NCBI RefSeq assembly: GCF_000204055.1
Contig: NW_006768803.1
Span: forward strand, 809,964-873,963
Length of the DNA: 64,000 bases
Reading direction: 5' to 3'
From: Melampsora larici-populina 98AG31
Lineage: Eukaryota; Basidiomycota; Pucciniomycetes; Pucciniales; Melampsoraceae
Below are positions 1-13,086 of this stretch, piece after piece. Position numbers and translations under genes: made by a program. Positions within the stretch are counted from its first letter, which is position 1. Every line of letters begins with the position of its first letter. The notes beneath the pieces are model-generated. The model saw only the letters and a list, made by a program, of their open reading frames with translations. It was not told where the DNA came from and made no database searches.

Positions 1-1392
1 ATTCACAGCTGTTTCGAATAGATAAGCTCGTCCGTGTTGACCATTGAATTGCTAGAGATCAGATCAATTGATTAGCTCTTTTCTCATAATGATATCATCG
101 GACCAAGTAAGGAAGACCATACACGTGAGATCATGTTATCGGTTGTAGCTAAATGAGTACGACATGTGCTACATCCAAAGACTCTTGAACCTGAAAGGTA
201 TTCACGGTGTTGGAAGCCCATCTGGCTTTTCTAGAGCACTGAGTCGATTTGAGATGATAGATTATCGTGAAGCTGAGGTTCAGATCGAACGTTTCCTGAA
301 ACGTTTGAAGTCACAAATGATCTTGATGAAATGAGTTTTTGATGATAGATTTGATGGATGAAACGATAAGGTGGTTTGATGAGATGATAGATTGATGTTA
401 TAGTTTGAGAGAAAGGCTATAGCCCATTTCACTTTGAATGGTTTCTGAAATTCTGTTTCTTGATCAAATTGGAAGTCACTTTGAGTTCGACTCAAGATTG
501 AGCTTTTATATGCATGGGTTATTTGTTGCACTGTGCATAACCCATGATCATGTGACTTTAAAAGGAGTATCAAATTACAAAGCTTGTTTATTTATATACA
601 CCTACACCTGAGGCATTTTCCTTTTAAGTTTTCAACTTACACTCTCGGAAGTCAAGTGATATGTAGGCTCTAGAGTCTAGACCGGAGAGCATATGTACCT
701 CCAGAGATAAGGGTAGGGCATTTATAATTGATCTGCATCGCCCAGATAGGACCTTCAGTCAATCTCAAGTGATCAAAAGTAGTGAGAGATCTGAATTGCA
801 CAAAGGGATTTCTTGAGTGTAAATTCCGCTGTGTGTAAACTCCGCCTGTCCAGTGAGATCCACTTTATTACCACTGGCACCGGGTTGCATAGCAAAACTC
901 TTGGTCCAAGCTATAGATATCTTGTATTTCCAGTGAGATTGTTGCTTGGAAAGATTTATGTATGTACCCCAATGATTTTTGGCTGAGGGGAAACCTCTAC
1001 ATCGTATGTTGTCCTTGAAAATATATCAAGAACTCTTTGGATATATCATATTATGCCTCTTCACCGGGTCTCTTTCAGGTTATAATCATGCCAAACCTTT
1101 ATCATTTCTACACGTACAAACCTTAGATGTTGGATATCCTTTATCTTACCTAACAGATTAAATTTGAAAACCCTTGAGTGATTTAAAGTTGTGCTCATGA
1201 TGTTTTTTGCGTTTACAAGGAAAAGATATTCCTACACCACGGGGCTGGTGGTACGTGACGCTCACGTGGGATTTGACTCTGTGTGCTGTCTACATCGTCA
1301 TACCCGACGTGAGTTACACATGCAAGCCAGCGTGGGCTTCACCTGGATCTGATCACGTAGCTACAGTGTGATGGCTCACCTGATCATTGAGC

Positions 1393-1452
1393 GAGTCATC
1401 TCACCTTGTTATGATGTGAGAAGGCTCACACAATGATAAGGTGAGATGACTC
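1393..1452. repeat. Inverted repeat (hairpin), 28-bp arms
   Basis: Arms 1393-1420 and 1425-1452 are separated by 4 bases. The outer 15 bases (GAGTCATCTCACCTT) pair perfectly, followed by a mismatched stretch and a paired GTGTGAG/CTCACAC-like inner end. No target duplication or gene is attached. It could be a MITE remnant. Confidence 0.75.
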
Positions 1453-3576
1453 ACCTTGTTGAGAGTGCCAGTCAGACTTTGTGGCAACCAGGCGAGATAG
1501 CTCGTACTCTTGTAGTGTAAGCAAGGATGAAGCTGGTGAGCAATGGCTCATTGTAGGGGTCTTCCGGCCTCATCATAAGCTGATATGTAGCCACACCCTC
1601 GAATCAAGCTGGGATGTTTTGGTTTTTGGCTCACGGGATGAGGTTGAAGACTGCAACTAATCTTTTGTTTGCATTGACAAGAAATACAGATGATAATTAC
1701 ACAACCAAGGGAAATGATATTGAGAAAAACACAAGAAAAAAAGATGAGAAAAAAGACAAGGAGATGATCAACATGAAACAAAAATGAGCCTTTGATGGAA
1801 ATGTTCAATGGTTTGGTTGTGTACTGAATATTTTAATTTGATTGATTGTTCCTGTAAGAAATGTTCATCAAGCAATCAATCAATGAATCCATGATCAATG
1901 AGAGTCAGAAGAGCTGATTGAGATGATGCAAGACTTACAACCTATCAGATCGATCTAAGTGTATGGAGCTATTAGAACAATGAGGAAAAAAGAGAAGAGA
2001 CCAATCATGATCAGCAAACAAGAACAAAAATAAACAAACAAGAAAAGAATGGAAAACTATTGAAAATCCAGTCTTCAACTCAAGATAATCAACCTAGACT
2101 TCAATATCAACAATCCAAACAGAAACAATGAAGAGAATGGCATCAATCTGTAGGACAATGCGAATGAGGTGTAGAGAAGAAAGGTGAAGATAATGAAATA
2201 GGGCTTAAAAACGGAGCGATCGAACAAAGGACTTTGATATGGACAAGACAAACAATATCAATCATTATACAATTAAAACTTTGAGCCGATTGGAATGAGA
2301 TCAAGAGGGCAAAGACTTACAAAGAGAAATAAAATGAGCGATAAAAGGGCTTTCACTTGAACATTCAGAATGAGGATGAATGAAACATGACCGGATGATC
2401 TGCTCTAGAGATGATTGATGTGATGACGGTGAACACTAACTTGATAAAGATAGTAGAACGGGAAAGTGCACCAGGGAAGTTGTTACATATGTAGCGGTGA
2501 GACCTGTGACATTTACCTGTGACGTCACACTTGACATCACATATATGTTTATACATGGAGCGCGCAAAAACCTTACCCGACACCTGGTTTGAAAATGACA
2601 CCAATCTGTGACATTTCCACCAGCAAACTTCACAAAGCGGTCTTCAGAGTTTCAAAAGCAGGCTACATTTGGCAGAGGTCAAGTTTTGTGACACGGTAAG
2701 TTGCTTTGTGGACTCTTGATCATATCCAACTTTTCCACATGTTGAGCTAGCCCCATCTAGTGAGTTCGTTCTTCCTCCTTGTCATTTCATCTTCTTAACT
2801 TGATCTTGTTTGTCAATAGTTAGTCATGTTGATTGGTCCATTTCGAAGATTTCAAAGGTACTATTGCCAGTTTATCATACGTGAGTACTTGTCTTCCTAA
2901 GTCTCCAACTCATCTTCTACCGTTCAGCTTCATTTATTGCTTGAGTGTGTTGTTGTATTGATCGCCCATTTCCAAGCTTCAAAACCATGAGCTTTTTTTA
3001 TTTGTCTTTTGTTCTTTTGTTGACTTTTATCTTATGCTTCATATACCTCTATGCAGTACAAGCAACTAATCTGTTCTTTCTTTTTGTTTGGTAGTGTAAT
3101 ACATAGGGATGATATAGTATTTTTCAAAAAAGGAATGTATAACATGATTAGGACAGTTAAATCCAATTTCAATGTAGAGGACATCCATTATGTTTTTTTC
3201 ATAAACTTATAAGATAATCATAAGCAATTTAAGTATGAAATTTCCTGTAGACATCTGAAGAGATAACAAATGAACCAATCTCGGGGGACATGAGATTGAC
3301 ATGCAGCAAAATAAACTGAGAAAAGTACCCAGAAATTGTTGAGAGTGCCAAATTTTTCAAGCGTGGCTCAGCAGCCGCATGATTCTCTTCTTAATTTTTT
3401 GAGGAGGCCTACTTATTTGCTTTGGCGCACAAGCTGAATCGCGTGCTGAGCACTTCGCGCTGGCAGGTTGCGCTCGTCCCAACCAGCTCACCCACTGATT
3501 GGCTGGTAAACCACACCATGCCGACGTGGTCTTTCTCTTGACGTGTAGAGCAGGTGACAAGCATCAGGTGAGGGCC

Positions 3577-3654
3577 ACGTGGCCACACTCACACTGCTTT
3601 CACCTGCTCGAAATCACATGGCCGCACTCACACTGCTGCCACCTGTTCTACACA
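3577..3654. repeat. Tandem duplication, two 39-bp units
   Basis: Unit 1 (3577-3615) and unit 2 (3616-3654) are adjacent and share the core CACTCACACTGCT and the following CACCTG. They differ at several positions, several of them C/T or G/A. No coding role is apparent. Confidence 0.7.
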
Positions 3655-4773
3655 ACCACTCGGCGTGGTCATACCCAACTTACATTTCACGTGGTCCCAG
3701 TTCAAAGTTGCCCCGTGGTGTATACATATCAAAGAAATCTTTTACATATTACAGTGGAGGTGAGTAGAGGCTAGGTCCTGATGGAGGTTCAGTTCTGGTC
3801 ATCTTCCGGTCTTGTACTGAGTTCTTCCTTGGAAGTGGTACATAACTGCAAGAAAAAACACTCCAAATTTTGAGATCTCGTAATACAACTTGAGTCTTGC
3901 TCACTCTCATCACTCTTTCTTCTCTCAGTTTTCAAGGCACAATCAAATTGTAGATAGATACTGCAGAGCTTAGCCTGACCATACACCCATGTGTTTGTAT
4001 GATGATCTTACATTGGTTTTGTATATGGTTTGCTTGAAAGCTATAAGGCCATATGAGTGTAACACGTTTCAGGTTTGTGTCATGAATGATCACAGTACAA
4101 AGCTCATTATTAAAAAAAAATTATGCATTGCTTAAAGTGCCTCCTAAATGATCAGGCACTATTATAACTATTTGTGCTGGGCTCTGGTAAAAACCCCTTG
4201 TGTGAAAAAGGACGTGTGATGGAAGTTTAAACTATTTAGGGTCAGACTTACCATTACATCATTGATATTGGGATCCATATATTAAGTTTGTAGAAAGATT
4301 AGGAGGTAATTGTGAATAACAATTAAAGATCTTTATGTTGCTTGTTCTTTTAGATGTTTCCTCAAGACTTCATGTTACATATCATGAAGGTCCAGACTCC
4401 AAAGCGTTAAAAAAGAAAAAGAAACACGTGGAAAAAGAACCATCTTGAGAAATCACTGGATTGAGAAACCTTCTTTTCATCTGCCACGGCCCACAGCCTA
4501 TGGATGAAGAAATCACCCCAAAAGAAGGTCAAAATGCCTTATTGAAGCACTGGAAATCTTTTCCTCTCATATGTAACTCTATCTTGGAATCCCACATAGC
4601 GGCTGAAGTCTGCTGGGTTGGACAAATGATCTGGTCCATATGATCCTCAAAACTGAAACAGTCACACAACGGCGCCACAATTGTGTAGAAAAAATTTTCA
4701 TTGATAAATAATAAAACCTTTCCCAAATTGCCCACCAAGATTTAGGCCCCGTTTGGTATGGCTTATGCCTTTT

Positions 4774-4802
4774 CATAACCTATTAACGGGTAATAGGTTA
4801 TG
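4774..4802. repeat. Subterminal hairpin, left end of Harbinger element
   Basis: Perfect 12-bp arms (CATAACCTATTA at 4774-4785 and its complement at 4791-4802) around a 5-base loop. It lies about 30 bp inside the left terminal repeat and may be a transposase-binding or structural site (inference). Confidence 0.8.
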
Positions 4803-4935
4803 CATTGCCGAATGTGATACGTTTTGAAGTCGAGTTTCAAAATCTGTAAAACACATTAAACCCCTTTTCAAAGGGAAAAGTGATCGATGGTGTTTGGTAC
4901 GTACCATTCACCATCATCCATAACATATTATCACA

Positions 4936-6310
4936 ATGTCCGATTCCGAAGATTCGGAAATCAGTTATTCCTCGGTTCAATACTCGTCATCGATCGAAGA
5001 CCTGATGGACAACTCCATGGACGACCTGAGCAATGGTACGTTGTCTGATTCGTCGTCTTCAGATGATGATGATGATATACTCATTGCAGCGGCAGTTCTT
5101 GAGATCGAGGAGATGGAACGCGAGCAACGCTACGCCAGGATTCCTTGTAGGACTTTGAATCTTCGAGGCTATGCTTACGAGAAAGAACTACTCAAAGGGA
5201 GTAACGTGCGTTTTCTGGAGGTCTTGAAACTAGAAAAACACGCCTTCAAGCATCTCATGACTTATCTCGAGCCTCTTTTGGAGCCTTCAGAGCACATAAC
5301 AGTCAATGAACAAGTAATGATGTTCTTATTCATCAGTGGGCATTCAGTAGAAATGAGGCATGCTGCAGAGTGTTTCCAACACTCGACAGAAACGGTCCAT
5401 CAATATTTTCATATTGTTTGAAATGCGCTCGAGGGACTTGTTGATTCTGTGATTATTCAACCAGGGCCTGATACTCCAATACCTGACAAAATAGTTGACA
5501 ATCCAAAGCTTAATCCATGGTTCTCTCACTGCATTGGAGCTCTTGACGGCACTCACATCGAAGCTCAGGTCAAATTCGCCAACAGATCTAAACATCGAAA
5601 TAGACATGGTACATTATCACAAAACGTGCTAGCCGCTTGTTCTTTCAATATGAAGTTTCTGTTTATCTATGCTGGGATAGGTGGTAGGGCGCACGACTCC
5701 TTTGTGCTCACCAAAGCTCGTGAGAATGGAGCTTTCATTGTACCTGAAGGTGAGTAACCTTCTTGATCTACTTTGGAATCCAATATTCTAATTGGAATAT
5801 ATATTTGTAGGAAGATACTATTTAGGAGATTCTGGTTATGCACATCGCTCAGATGTGTTCATTCCATACTCGGGTACTTGTTATCATCTTCAAGAGTGGC
5901 ACATTGGAAACCGCGCACCACGTACTCCTTGTGAACTTTACAACCTACGTCACGCTATGGCACGAAATGTCATTGAGCGCATATTTGGTGTTCTGAAAAT
6001 GTGATCTCAAATAATGAAATACATGCCACAATTTGATTTAGAAGTTCAATATTCACTAGTTGTAGCATGTGCAGTTCTACACAATATCATTCGAGATGCA
6101 GGTCCTGAAGACTCTTTCTATGACGAGTTTGACTGCTTACAACGCGAGGAAGAGAATACCCAAGATTTGGCATGGGCACAAGCTAGAGCAAACAATGAAT
6201 ATGAAGAACCTGGCCTTGGAGTTCAGAATGAGGCACATGCTCAGAGGGATGCAATGGCTCAAGAGATGTTTGATGATTATTTGGCTCATCCACGTCGACA
6301 GTGGAGATGA
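4936..6310 (+). pseudogene. HARBI1-like DDE transposase, two in-frame TGA stops
   Basis: DDE-superfamily nuclease that would cut and join the ends of the surrounding element. Exon 1 is 4936-5749, the intron 5750-5810 (GTGAGT...TTGTAG), exon 2 5811-6310. The N-terminus is acidic and Ser-rich. The family blocks are visible: GALDGTHIEA with the first Asp, AHDSFVL with the second Asp, YYLGDSGY, and VIERIFGVLK with the Glu, so the catalytic triad is preserved. The frame is continuous except for TGA at 5419-5421 and TGA at 6002-6004; both fit a C-to-T change in a CGA codon, although Trp is an alternative for the first. The start at 4936 is the first ATG of the open frame. The partner gene is the minus-strand Myb/SANT-like gene at 6437-7801. 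Confidence 0.92.
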
Positions 6311-6436
6311 TATCTAGTTCAATTACTCATTAGGTAGACAGCATAGAAGAAATAAAAGAATTTGATTTGAATGACAGCATAAAAGGATGAAACTACAAAT
6401 TTAAAAAATTATACTTGTATCTACAAATTTAAAAAA

Positions 6437-7801
6437 TTATACTTGTGTGATCTCATTCTTCAACCAATCCCATTGCATATCTTCTGGTAGAGAATTAAAA
6501 AAGAAAGCCTTATCCTCATTGTTTAAGATGATAGCACCTTTCATCTTCTCAACTTTGTCAGTAATATTGGATGCTACATTAGATCGGAATACATTCATAG
6601 CCTTGGTTTGCTCTGGATACTTATCTTTACTTGCATGGATGAGACTCTGGTGTTGAAGGCGCTCAAGTGCAGCAGCCTCTGCTTGTGCCTTCCTTTTGCT
6701 TCGTATAGTTTCTAATTGTACTTGCCTTTCATGTCGGATCAACTCCAATTGAGCTTGTCAATCTTCCTGCATTCTCATGTTCTGCTTACAATCCTCCTCT
6801 TTGGCAGCCAACTTTGCCTTGCCCACTTCAACTAGACTCATCAACGCATCTGCACTGCTTGGCAGGTTCGATCGCTTTCGATGTGCTCAAGGCTTTGGGG
6901 AGAATGGAGCAGGTCGTTTAGCATTGGTTGGTTTGGGTGGTGGAGATGGCGAAGTTGGAGGTAAGGAGGATGGTGCTGGTGCGATGGCTGGGTCTACAAC
7001 ATCCCTGGGTATTGGCCCGAAGTTTGATTGATCGGCTGGATCGTGAACAGTCGATCCGTTGGCCTTATCATTCAGAACCTCGGTCAAAGCTGTAAAACAA
7101 TTGTCAATAAGGTGATGTATTCACATTTGGGCATGTGAAGACAAACCTGGATCAAGGACTGGTGGTAAGTCTGAATCCAATCCATCATCCAGCGCTAGTT
7201 CCTCTGGGGTGAGTTCAGCGGTCCTGGATCAATTCGTCCTGGCAACGCGACTGCCTTGGACCATTTTGTCATCAGCATTTCGCCCATCCTCGAGTTCGTT
7301 CATGAGTGCATAGTTAGGAAAACCTTTGTTTCTAAAGGTCTTGTATTTTGAATTTGACTATGAAACAAACAAAATTAGCATTTGAAAACAATAGTCTTTG
7401 AAGAGAGGTTGAAAGCTCACAGCAATTTTGATTTTCCACCATTCATCTGATGCAATAACCATTTTCTTCTCGTTGTCCCAACCAGCGCCTGTAAAATTCT
7501 TGAGGGGTTCAAATGACTTGTACAAAACACGTTGCTGAGAATCCCATCGTCAGATAACTTGTTCATATGTGCAATTGAGGTAGGAAGCACTTACAGCGTT
7601 ATAATGATTCTTCAATGCTGAGATTTCATAGTCCTCATGATAACACTTGTTAAATTCTTTTACCACTGTAACCCATGCTTCCTTTTTAAACACATTCTCA
7701 ACTCGAGCTCCGTTGTTTGCTTGGTCCAAGAGGCTTTGTAGTAAGAAATCGCTACGCCCATTGCCAAAGTGCGCTGAGCTCTTCTCAGCTTCCTTGCCCA
7801 T
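6437..7801 (-). pseudogene. Myb/SANT-like DNA-binding protein of Harbinger element, three in-frame TGA stops
   Basis: Second gene of the Harbinger element, probably the DNA-binding partner that brings the transposase to the ends (known for the superfamily; inferred here). Exons on the minus strand: 7801-7595, 7534-7421, 7357-7147 and 7089-6437, with GT-AG introns between. The start is the ATG at 7801 (MGKEAEKSS); an upstream open stretch looks non-coding. The first exons form a trihelix-like Myb/SANT domain: VFKKEAWVTVVKEFN, then GAGWDNEKKMVIASDEWW, then FRNKGFPNY. A Pro-rich linker follows, then a charged helical C-terminus (RHERQVQLETIRSKRKAQAE). TGA stops at 7229-7231, 6887-6889 and 6758-6760 all sit where CGA would read on, each after a T. 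Confidence 0.88.
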
Positions 7802-8079
7802 GACAATTGATGTGAATCTAGTGGCCAAAGCTTGTGGTTTCAAGATAGGCAAATTGCTTGGGATCAGAAAAGAATCCGTGAGGTGTAGAGTTCTAAAGGA
7901 TGGAAATGAACGTACTTTGGAGAAAATCAAGTTAAAAGTGCTCCTCGAAAAGCCTGTTCAGGTAACCTCGTTGAGTGAGAAGAATTTGTACTTATAATTT
8001 TTTTTGAGATAATGCTGGTTGACCCTACAGAGCCCCGAGTCGAAAGCGTTTCTACGGGTTTTATAATGGATTAATCGAC

Positions 8080-8107
8080 TTGAAAGCTGCTCAATAGCAG
8101 CTTTCAA
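8080..8107. repeat. Subterminal hairpin, right end of Harbinger element
   Basis: Perfect 12-bp arms (TTGAAAGCTGCT at 8080-8091 and its complement at 8096-8107) around the loop CAAT. It mirrors the hairpin near the left end in position class but not in sequence. Confidence 0.8.
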
Positions 8108-8383
8108 AATACTCGATTATTGATCGAGATTAATGGATTATGGAGTGAAAAACAGATTTCAAAAAGGGGGGCAAAGGTGGTAACAAACGACTTTTTTTAA
8201 AAAAGTGGAAAATGTATTATTTTTGGAAAATAATACATTTTCCCCGGTTTTTGTAAGCTATACCAAACGGGGCCTTATTTGGAGGGAAAGATTGGATGAG
8301 TATTGTATAGTACAGAAATATAACACAGGAAGCACTACATATGTATGATAGATTTGGCCTGAATACATATGTAGCCACGCCCA

Positions 8384-9060
8384 TTAGCTTGAACAAGCCC
8401 TCTCTGCGCGGCCACGTCCGCGCGCCTCGCAGAGGGGCTTGGGACTAATCGTGAGTTCCTGGCACGGAGACTCCACGAGTTAAGTCCACTTATGTAGTTT
8501 TTTGCTTTTTCCCGCTTTCCTCACTGATAAAAACAACTTTACCTTGCAGGAAAAGTTGTTTGTATTTTTGTTCTACATGTGTTTCCATCTTGATATCCTG
8601 GTTATCACTACTTCATCACCCTGATCATGAGTTGAGTTTTCAAGCTCTTATGTCCCATATGTAAATGAATGTACAGCCTGTATTCGCATCGTACGTGATT
8701 TAAACATAAGGATGTGCAAAACATTTGGTGATTTTGGCGCAGGCAGAAACTAACGTACAAAAAGTACTGAAAACAGACCACAATACAGGCGGGTGTTGTA
8801 AGAATGTTAAAGCCACATTTCTGGCCGCATCAGATGGTTTGTGTACAATCTGAGGCTATGAGGATGTGTAGAACAAAAATATGAACAACTCTTCCTGCAA
8901 GGTAAAGTTGTTTTTATCGGTGAGGAAAGCGGGAAAAGGCGAAAAACTACATAAGTGGACTTAACTCGTGGAGTCTCCGTGCCAGGAACTCACGATTAGT
9001 CCCAAGCCCCTCTGCGAGGCGCGCGGACGTGGCCGCGCAGAGAGGGCTTGTTCAAGCTAA
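8384..9060. mobile_element. Foldback MITE with 194-bp inverted ends and 9-bp target duplication
   Basis: Inverted arms 8384-8577 and 8867-9060 match with only a handful of mismatches and begin TTAGCTTGAACAAGCCC. The flanks carry the 9-bp repeat CCACGCCCA (8375-8383 and 9061-9069). A 9-bp duplication with long terminal repeats points to a non-autonomous Mutator-like (MULE) element (inference from length). The outermost part of each arm is itself GC-rich and palindromic (about 8394-8440: AAGCCCTCTCTGCGCGG against its inverse). The 289-bp centre has no open frame. Confidence 0.9.
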
Positions 9061-9069
9061 CCACGCCCA

Positions 9070-10317
9070 CGGGTTTTAAAGTATTGGTGCACATATCCTC
9101 ACATGATCATAGCCCCCAAAGAAAATGGTTTCAAAGACATTCATCCGAATTTCCTTTCTCCGCGTTAAACCTTCATTAGTTTAGAAAACAATCTGTAGAG
9201 ATTTACGGGATCGATCAATTGATCAGATGACTCTGGTGCAGCATATCTTTCGAGCGTATTCACGAGCAGAGAATCAAAGGAGTTTTCCAATGAGTTTTTT
9301 CATATTTTAACTACCTATGTAGACCAAAATCCAAAAAGAAAGAAAAATCTATTGCCTGGTTCAGGTCGATCAGTTTTCTAATCTACAACAAGCGAATCAC
9401 AACCGTCTGTTACAAAATTACTTTGAAGCGAACCTCATGACTCTAAGGATGGAAGATCCAACTTACGGAATCCATATTCCCTTTGCACAGCCATCACTGT
9501 TATAGATTTCCCGCCAATCCATAGATAATTAGATGTGATAAGCATGTGCCGGTTTTAAGTGCGAGTACTTACATACTCAAACAGATCCCTATTTTATCTT
9601 TTGCCCACGTGGGTTTGTGTGGTACCTGGTAGAGGAGGTTATGTACGCGCAGGTTCGAGTTTGGGCTTGGCACGCTAGTGAGAAATGAAGGATTTCTTTT
9701 TCTTGATACTCATAGGGGCCAACCCAAGGCCAAGTTGAGGGCCAGACTCAAAGCTGACTTTGTGGTGTAAGCAATTTGTGATCGAGATTTGTACCTCGGA
9801 AAAGCTATGAGAGACCAAAGTGTAAAATTTAAAATGATGGTGGTCACTGGTTGGTATAGAGTCTCAAAGTCAGGGAATCTGGTCCAAATCATTCAAATCC
9901 AAATCCAATCAGTAGATCTGAATCTGATCGATTTGGTCAACCGTTAATTCGGTGTTTAGCAAATCGAACTGGTTTAGCCCCGATTTCATTTTATTTTAGT
10001 ATGAGTTGGCTATCATCAGCTTACATGCTTTCCTTGAAGAACCAATTAGAATTCGGATTTCTATCTCAAAGCTAAAGCTCAGTTTTGAATTATATTGATA
10101 CGGACTACTGATCAACTTTTAGCCATCTGATCAGGAACATCGTAAGTACATCTCTTTTCGAACGAATAAAGTCGGTCATTTGAAGATACTCATCCTTAAC
10201 TTCCCATTTTCTCATCATCACCTACATCATCATCATCATCAGAACTAAATTAGATTCATAGCTCATTCAAATCTCATTTATCTTTCAAAGAGCTTTAGAA
10301 GCAAGAAACCATATAAA
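9070..10317. other. Intergenic, upstream of the 10318 gene
   Basis: No supported coding sequence on either strand. The last 150 bases are rich in CATCAT and pyrimidine tracts, as expected near a fungal promoter and 5' UTR, but no specific element can be named. Confidence 0.5.
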
Positions 10318-11111
10318 ATGTTAAGAACAACATCAGATCCAACTTGTGAAGCTTTCTATCGTAAACGTCCAAGACCACTTTCACTAAAATCTAAACCTAC
10401 TCAATTCTTTTCATCTCATTCTACTTCCGGTATCCTTTATTCTTCAATCACCACTCCTATACTAGAACTAGAAGAAGATAATCTTAACCTTTCACTTCTT
10501 CACACCTCTGAACTTCCTTCGCCAAAGAAACTTCGACCTTCACGTGAATGTGCTACGATACCTAATGGATCTCTCAAGAGCGCTTTCAAGTCTCCGGCTC
10601 AATCTCCTAATACGACTTGTCCTACTACACCTGATACAGATTTTGGGGGAAAGATCTCGGTTGGAATCGTAGAGATGGGTAAGTTTGATCAAAGCTTCTT
10701 TAGAAAACTCTTCAACGTCGTGATACTAACGTTTTGGGTGGTGATCTTATAGACTCTACGTTTCCTTTCTCGAGCGCTCGGGCTAGTTCGCCTACACGCA
10801 AAAACGTTCACTTCAACTGTGATGAAACAGAGGTGGACTCATTAACGACGGTGATGTTATCCATACACCTAACCCATTCACCTCAATCATACGATCGATC
10901 TCCCATCGATGTAGGACCTTCACTCTTACTACCACCTCGATCTTCAAGTGATTTATGTGAAGAAAGTGAAGTAGAAAGTAGTGAGGAAGATTGGTCGGAT
11001 CCTGAACTTGGGTTAGATCTTAGTCGAACTTCTTCGATTCATCAAGCTGGGATCGGTAACTTACATGCCCTTAATCCTTTGGCTCTCACTTCTGCTCTGG
11101 ATGGGTTTTAA
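10318..11111 (+). CDS. Small Ser/Pro-rich host protein, two exons, function unknown
   Basis: Exon 1 10318-10678, intron 10679-10752 (GTAAGT...TTATAG), exon 2 10753-11111, giving about 239 residues ending in TAA. The ATG at 10318 follows an AT-rich leader. The product is low-complexity and probably disordered, with many Ser-Pro and Thr-Pro sites (CPTTPDTD) that suggest phosphorylation. Near residue 137 it carries RKNVHF, which fits the RVxF-type docking motif for protein phosphatase 1, followed by an acidic DETEVD, and further on YDRSPIDVGP, an ordered-looking island. No membrane segment or signal peptide is seen. A regulator that docks a phosphatase is possible but unproven. The gene lacks in-frame stops and repeat features, so it looks like an active host gene. 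Confidence 0.75.
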
Positions 11112-13086
11112 TACCTACTTTTAGTCTGCTTTTTCCTGTGATCTTCTTTTTTTTCGTGTTTCGTTTGCTCTGAATCTTCTTCACACCTCTTCTTACTTCA
11201 ACGATTAGCGAAAATTAGATAGTTGAGGTTGTTGATCACAAAGAGTGTCTTTTTGGTTCAGAATTTAGGTCTTGAGGTTTTTAATTAGATTTCTCTTTTT
11301 AAATCAATCATTTTAATTCCTTCACCTTTCTTTTATTTTCTTTTTTGATTGTATTTTAAAAAAAAGAAAACCTTATGTATTTTGTATTTTTACAATTAAG
11401 TTTTTTTAGATCATTTTTAACCATTTGGCCCCTTTTCTTTTTTCTTTTTTACTTTTACAAGCTTGTTGTTTTCTTATACGATTTTCTTTAATCTTTTTTT
11501 TTAATTTATACATCTTGTTTATTATATTGCGATCCTATGTACCAACCAATGAATGATAATTCACTCCTTTAATTTTCCCCGGAGTGTTTTTTGAGGTTAT
11601 GGATTGTGTTATACCATGCAGGATACCAGGCCTATAGAATACCACATTGTATGATGTTAGATAAATTACCACTCGAAGAGACATAGCTTGTTCCTTTGAA
11701 AATACGTAGAGTATCATCAAAACAAAATATCAAGGGATTGTAAACTTTAGAAAAGGATTGCTATGCCAGAGGTTCTATCAATAAGACACACTTTAAAGAA
11801 CTCATACACCAATAATTATCTCGTCGAGACTTGACTCTAGAATCTTACTATGTATTTATCAGATATTTTCTGGATGCCGTTTGTAAGAAAATGGACATCG
11901 TCATATCGATGTCTCATACTAAAATCCTTGTAAGCATGTTTATCTTGATTATGCTTGGGTTTTTCACTTGTTTGAGATAGACTAAATTGAAGCCTGATTA
12001 ATGATGATGAGATATTTTCCTTCTCTAGTTGATTTTTGTATCATAGAAGTTGTGTATTGCTCAATCGCTTATTCTACTTCATGACCGTTCCGTTCAAGAA
12101 GGAGCTCAAAGGATTGCCTACCCTTTATGCAAGAGTTGTTATGTGTGCAATGATCAATCAGACATTCTGGTCTGGACAGTTTTGTATGCAGACAAAGGTA
12201 ACGATAGGTGGAGTTTGCCTTTGATCTCTGTGTGTAAGGTTGGATATGGGGCGTGAGCTCGGTGAAGTTTCAATAACAACATTCATGATGTACATACCGC
12301 CTCACAAGTTGATCTGCAAAGATAGACCGAATCAGGATTCAGGATTCAGGGGTGGATGACATTGACAAAAACTTGAAACAGGTAAGTAGAAATCCAATAA
12401 AGGATGACGATGCTGGGCATACATAGTCTTCGGATAATTGGTTAATGGAACTCATCGCAATCGCGATTCGCATCCGATCATGAGGTCAGCGCCTTCAAAA
12501 GTCGCTTAGTTGAATGTTGTACTCAATTTGTAACTTGAGCTTTACAATCATAAAGGACCAGCACGTATAGATAGAAAAAGAGTCTGAGGAGAGACTCCAG
12601 ACCGGAGAGAAACCGAAAGGCTCCTTTGAAAAGTTCAGATCGATGGACAAACGCTGAGTGTTCTGATGAGCTTTCTCGTCCTCGTATCTCCTTTGTTTTT
12701 CAAATGTGTCCTCAACCGAATTTCAAAACTAGATCTAAAGTTTGATTTGTCTTTGTGTTATCCTCATCCAACTACTCCTTAAAGGCGAACATCAAAAGTT
12801 CAACACCTTCAGCTGAGCATGAATTCGACTGGTTTGATTCTGTAGGATCTATAAGACTTGAAGACAGATATCACCACCCACACACAACCACTCATTGGAC
12901 CTTGCTACTTTAAGCACTCTGCAGCAATTCACCAATACCATCCTCAAGCCGAACGATTCAGATCCCTCCCTCCTCCAGAAAATCTTCGCGTCACTTTATT
13001 CTCCTTTACAAACCATCTTCACAGCAAGCACCAGCAAAAATTACTACAAGACCACCGATCCCTTCAAAGTTGATTCATACATTCAT
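11112..13086. other. Intergenic; long T-rich 3' flank then unstructured DNA
   Basis: 11112-11530 is strongly pyrimidine-rich, typical of a fungal 3' flank. Further on there is no convincing gene. A 7-bp repeat (CAGGATT) runs about 2.6 times near 12332-12350. From 12862 the frame of the next gene is already open, so an upstream exon may lie at the right edge. Confidence 0.45.

Larger units (their letters stand above)
1..4741. other. Gene-poor stretch, no gene recognised
   Basis: Both strands were read. The open frames are short (under 100 codons), lack recognisable motifs and do not join across plausible splice sites. The sequence is AT-rich with scattered purine runs. The structured parts are a hairpin at 1393-1452 and a 39-bp direct duplication at 3577-3654. 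It ends at the Harbinger target site. Confidence 0.5.
4745..8274. mobile_element. PIF/Harbinger DNA transposon, 3.5 kb, decayed
   Basis: The element starts GGCCCCGTTTGGTAT at 4745 and ends with the inverse, ATACCAAACGGGGCC, at 8274. It is flanked by the 3-bp duplication TTA (4742-4744 and 8275-8277), which is diagnostic for PIF/Harbinger. It carries the two genes typical of the superfamily: a HARBI1-like DDE transposase on the plus strand and a Myb/SANT-like DNA-binding gene on the minus strand, arranged convergently. Perfect hairpins lie just inside both ends. Both genes contain TGA stops at otherwise continuous positions, so this copy is not autonomous as it stands. Confidence 0.95.

Noticed and set aside
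12430..12500. tRNA-like text (GATAATTGGTTAATGG and CGATTCGCATCCG)
   Set aside because: It resembles A- and B-box words, but no acceptor stem or anticodon arm could be paired.
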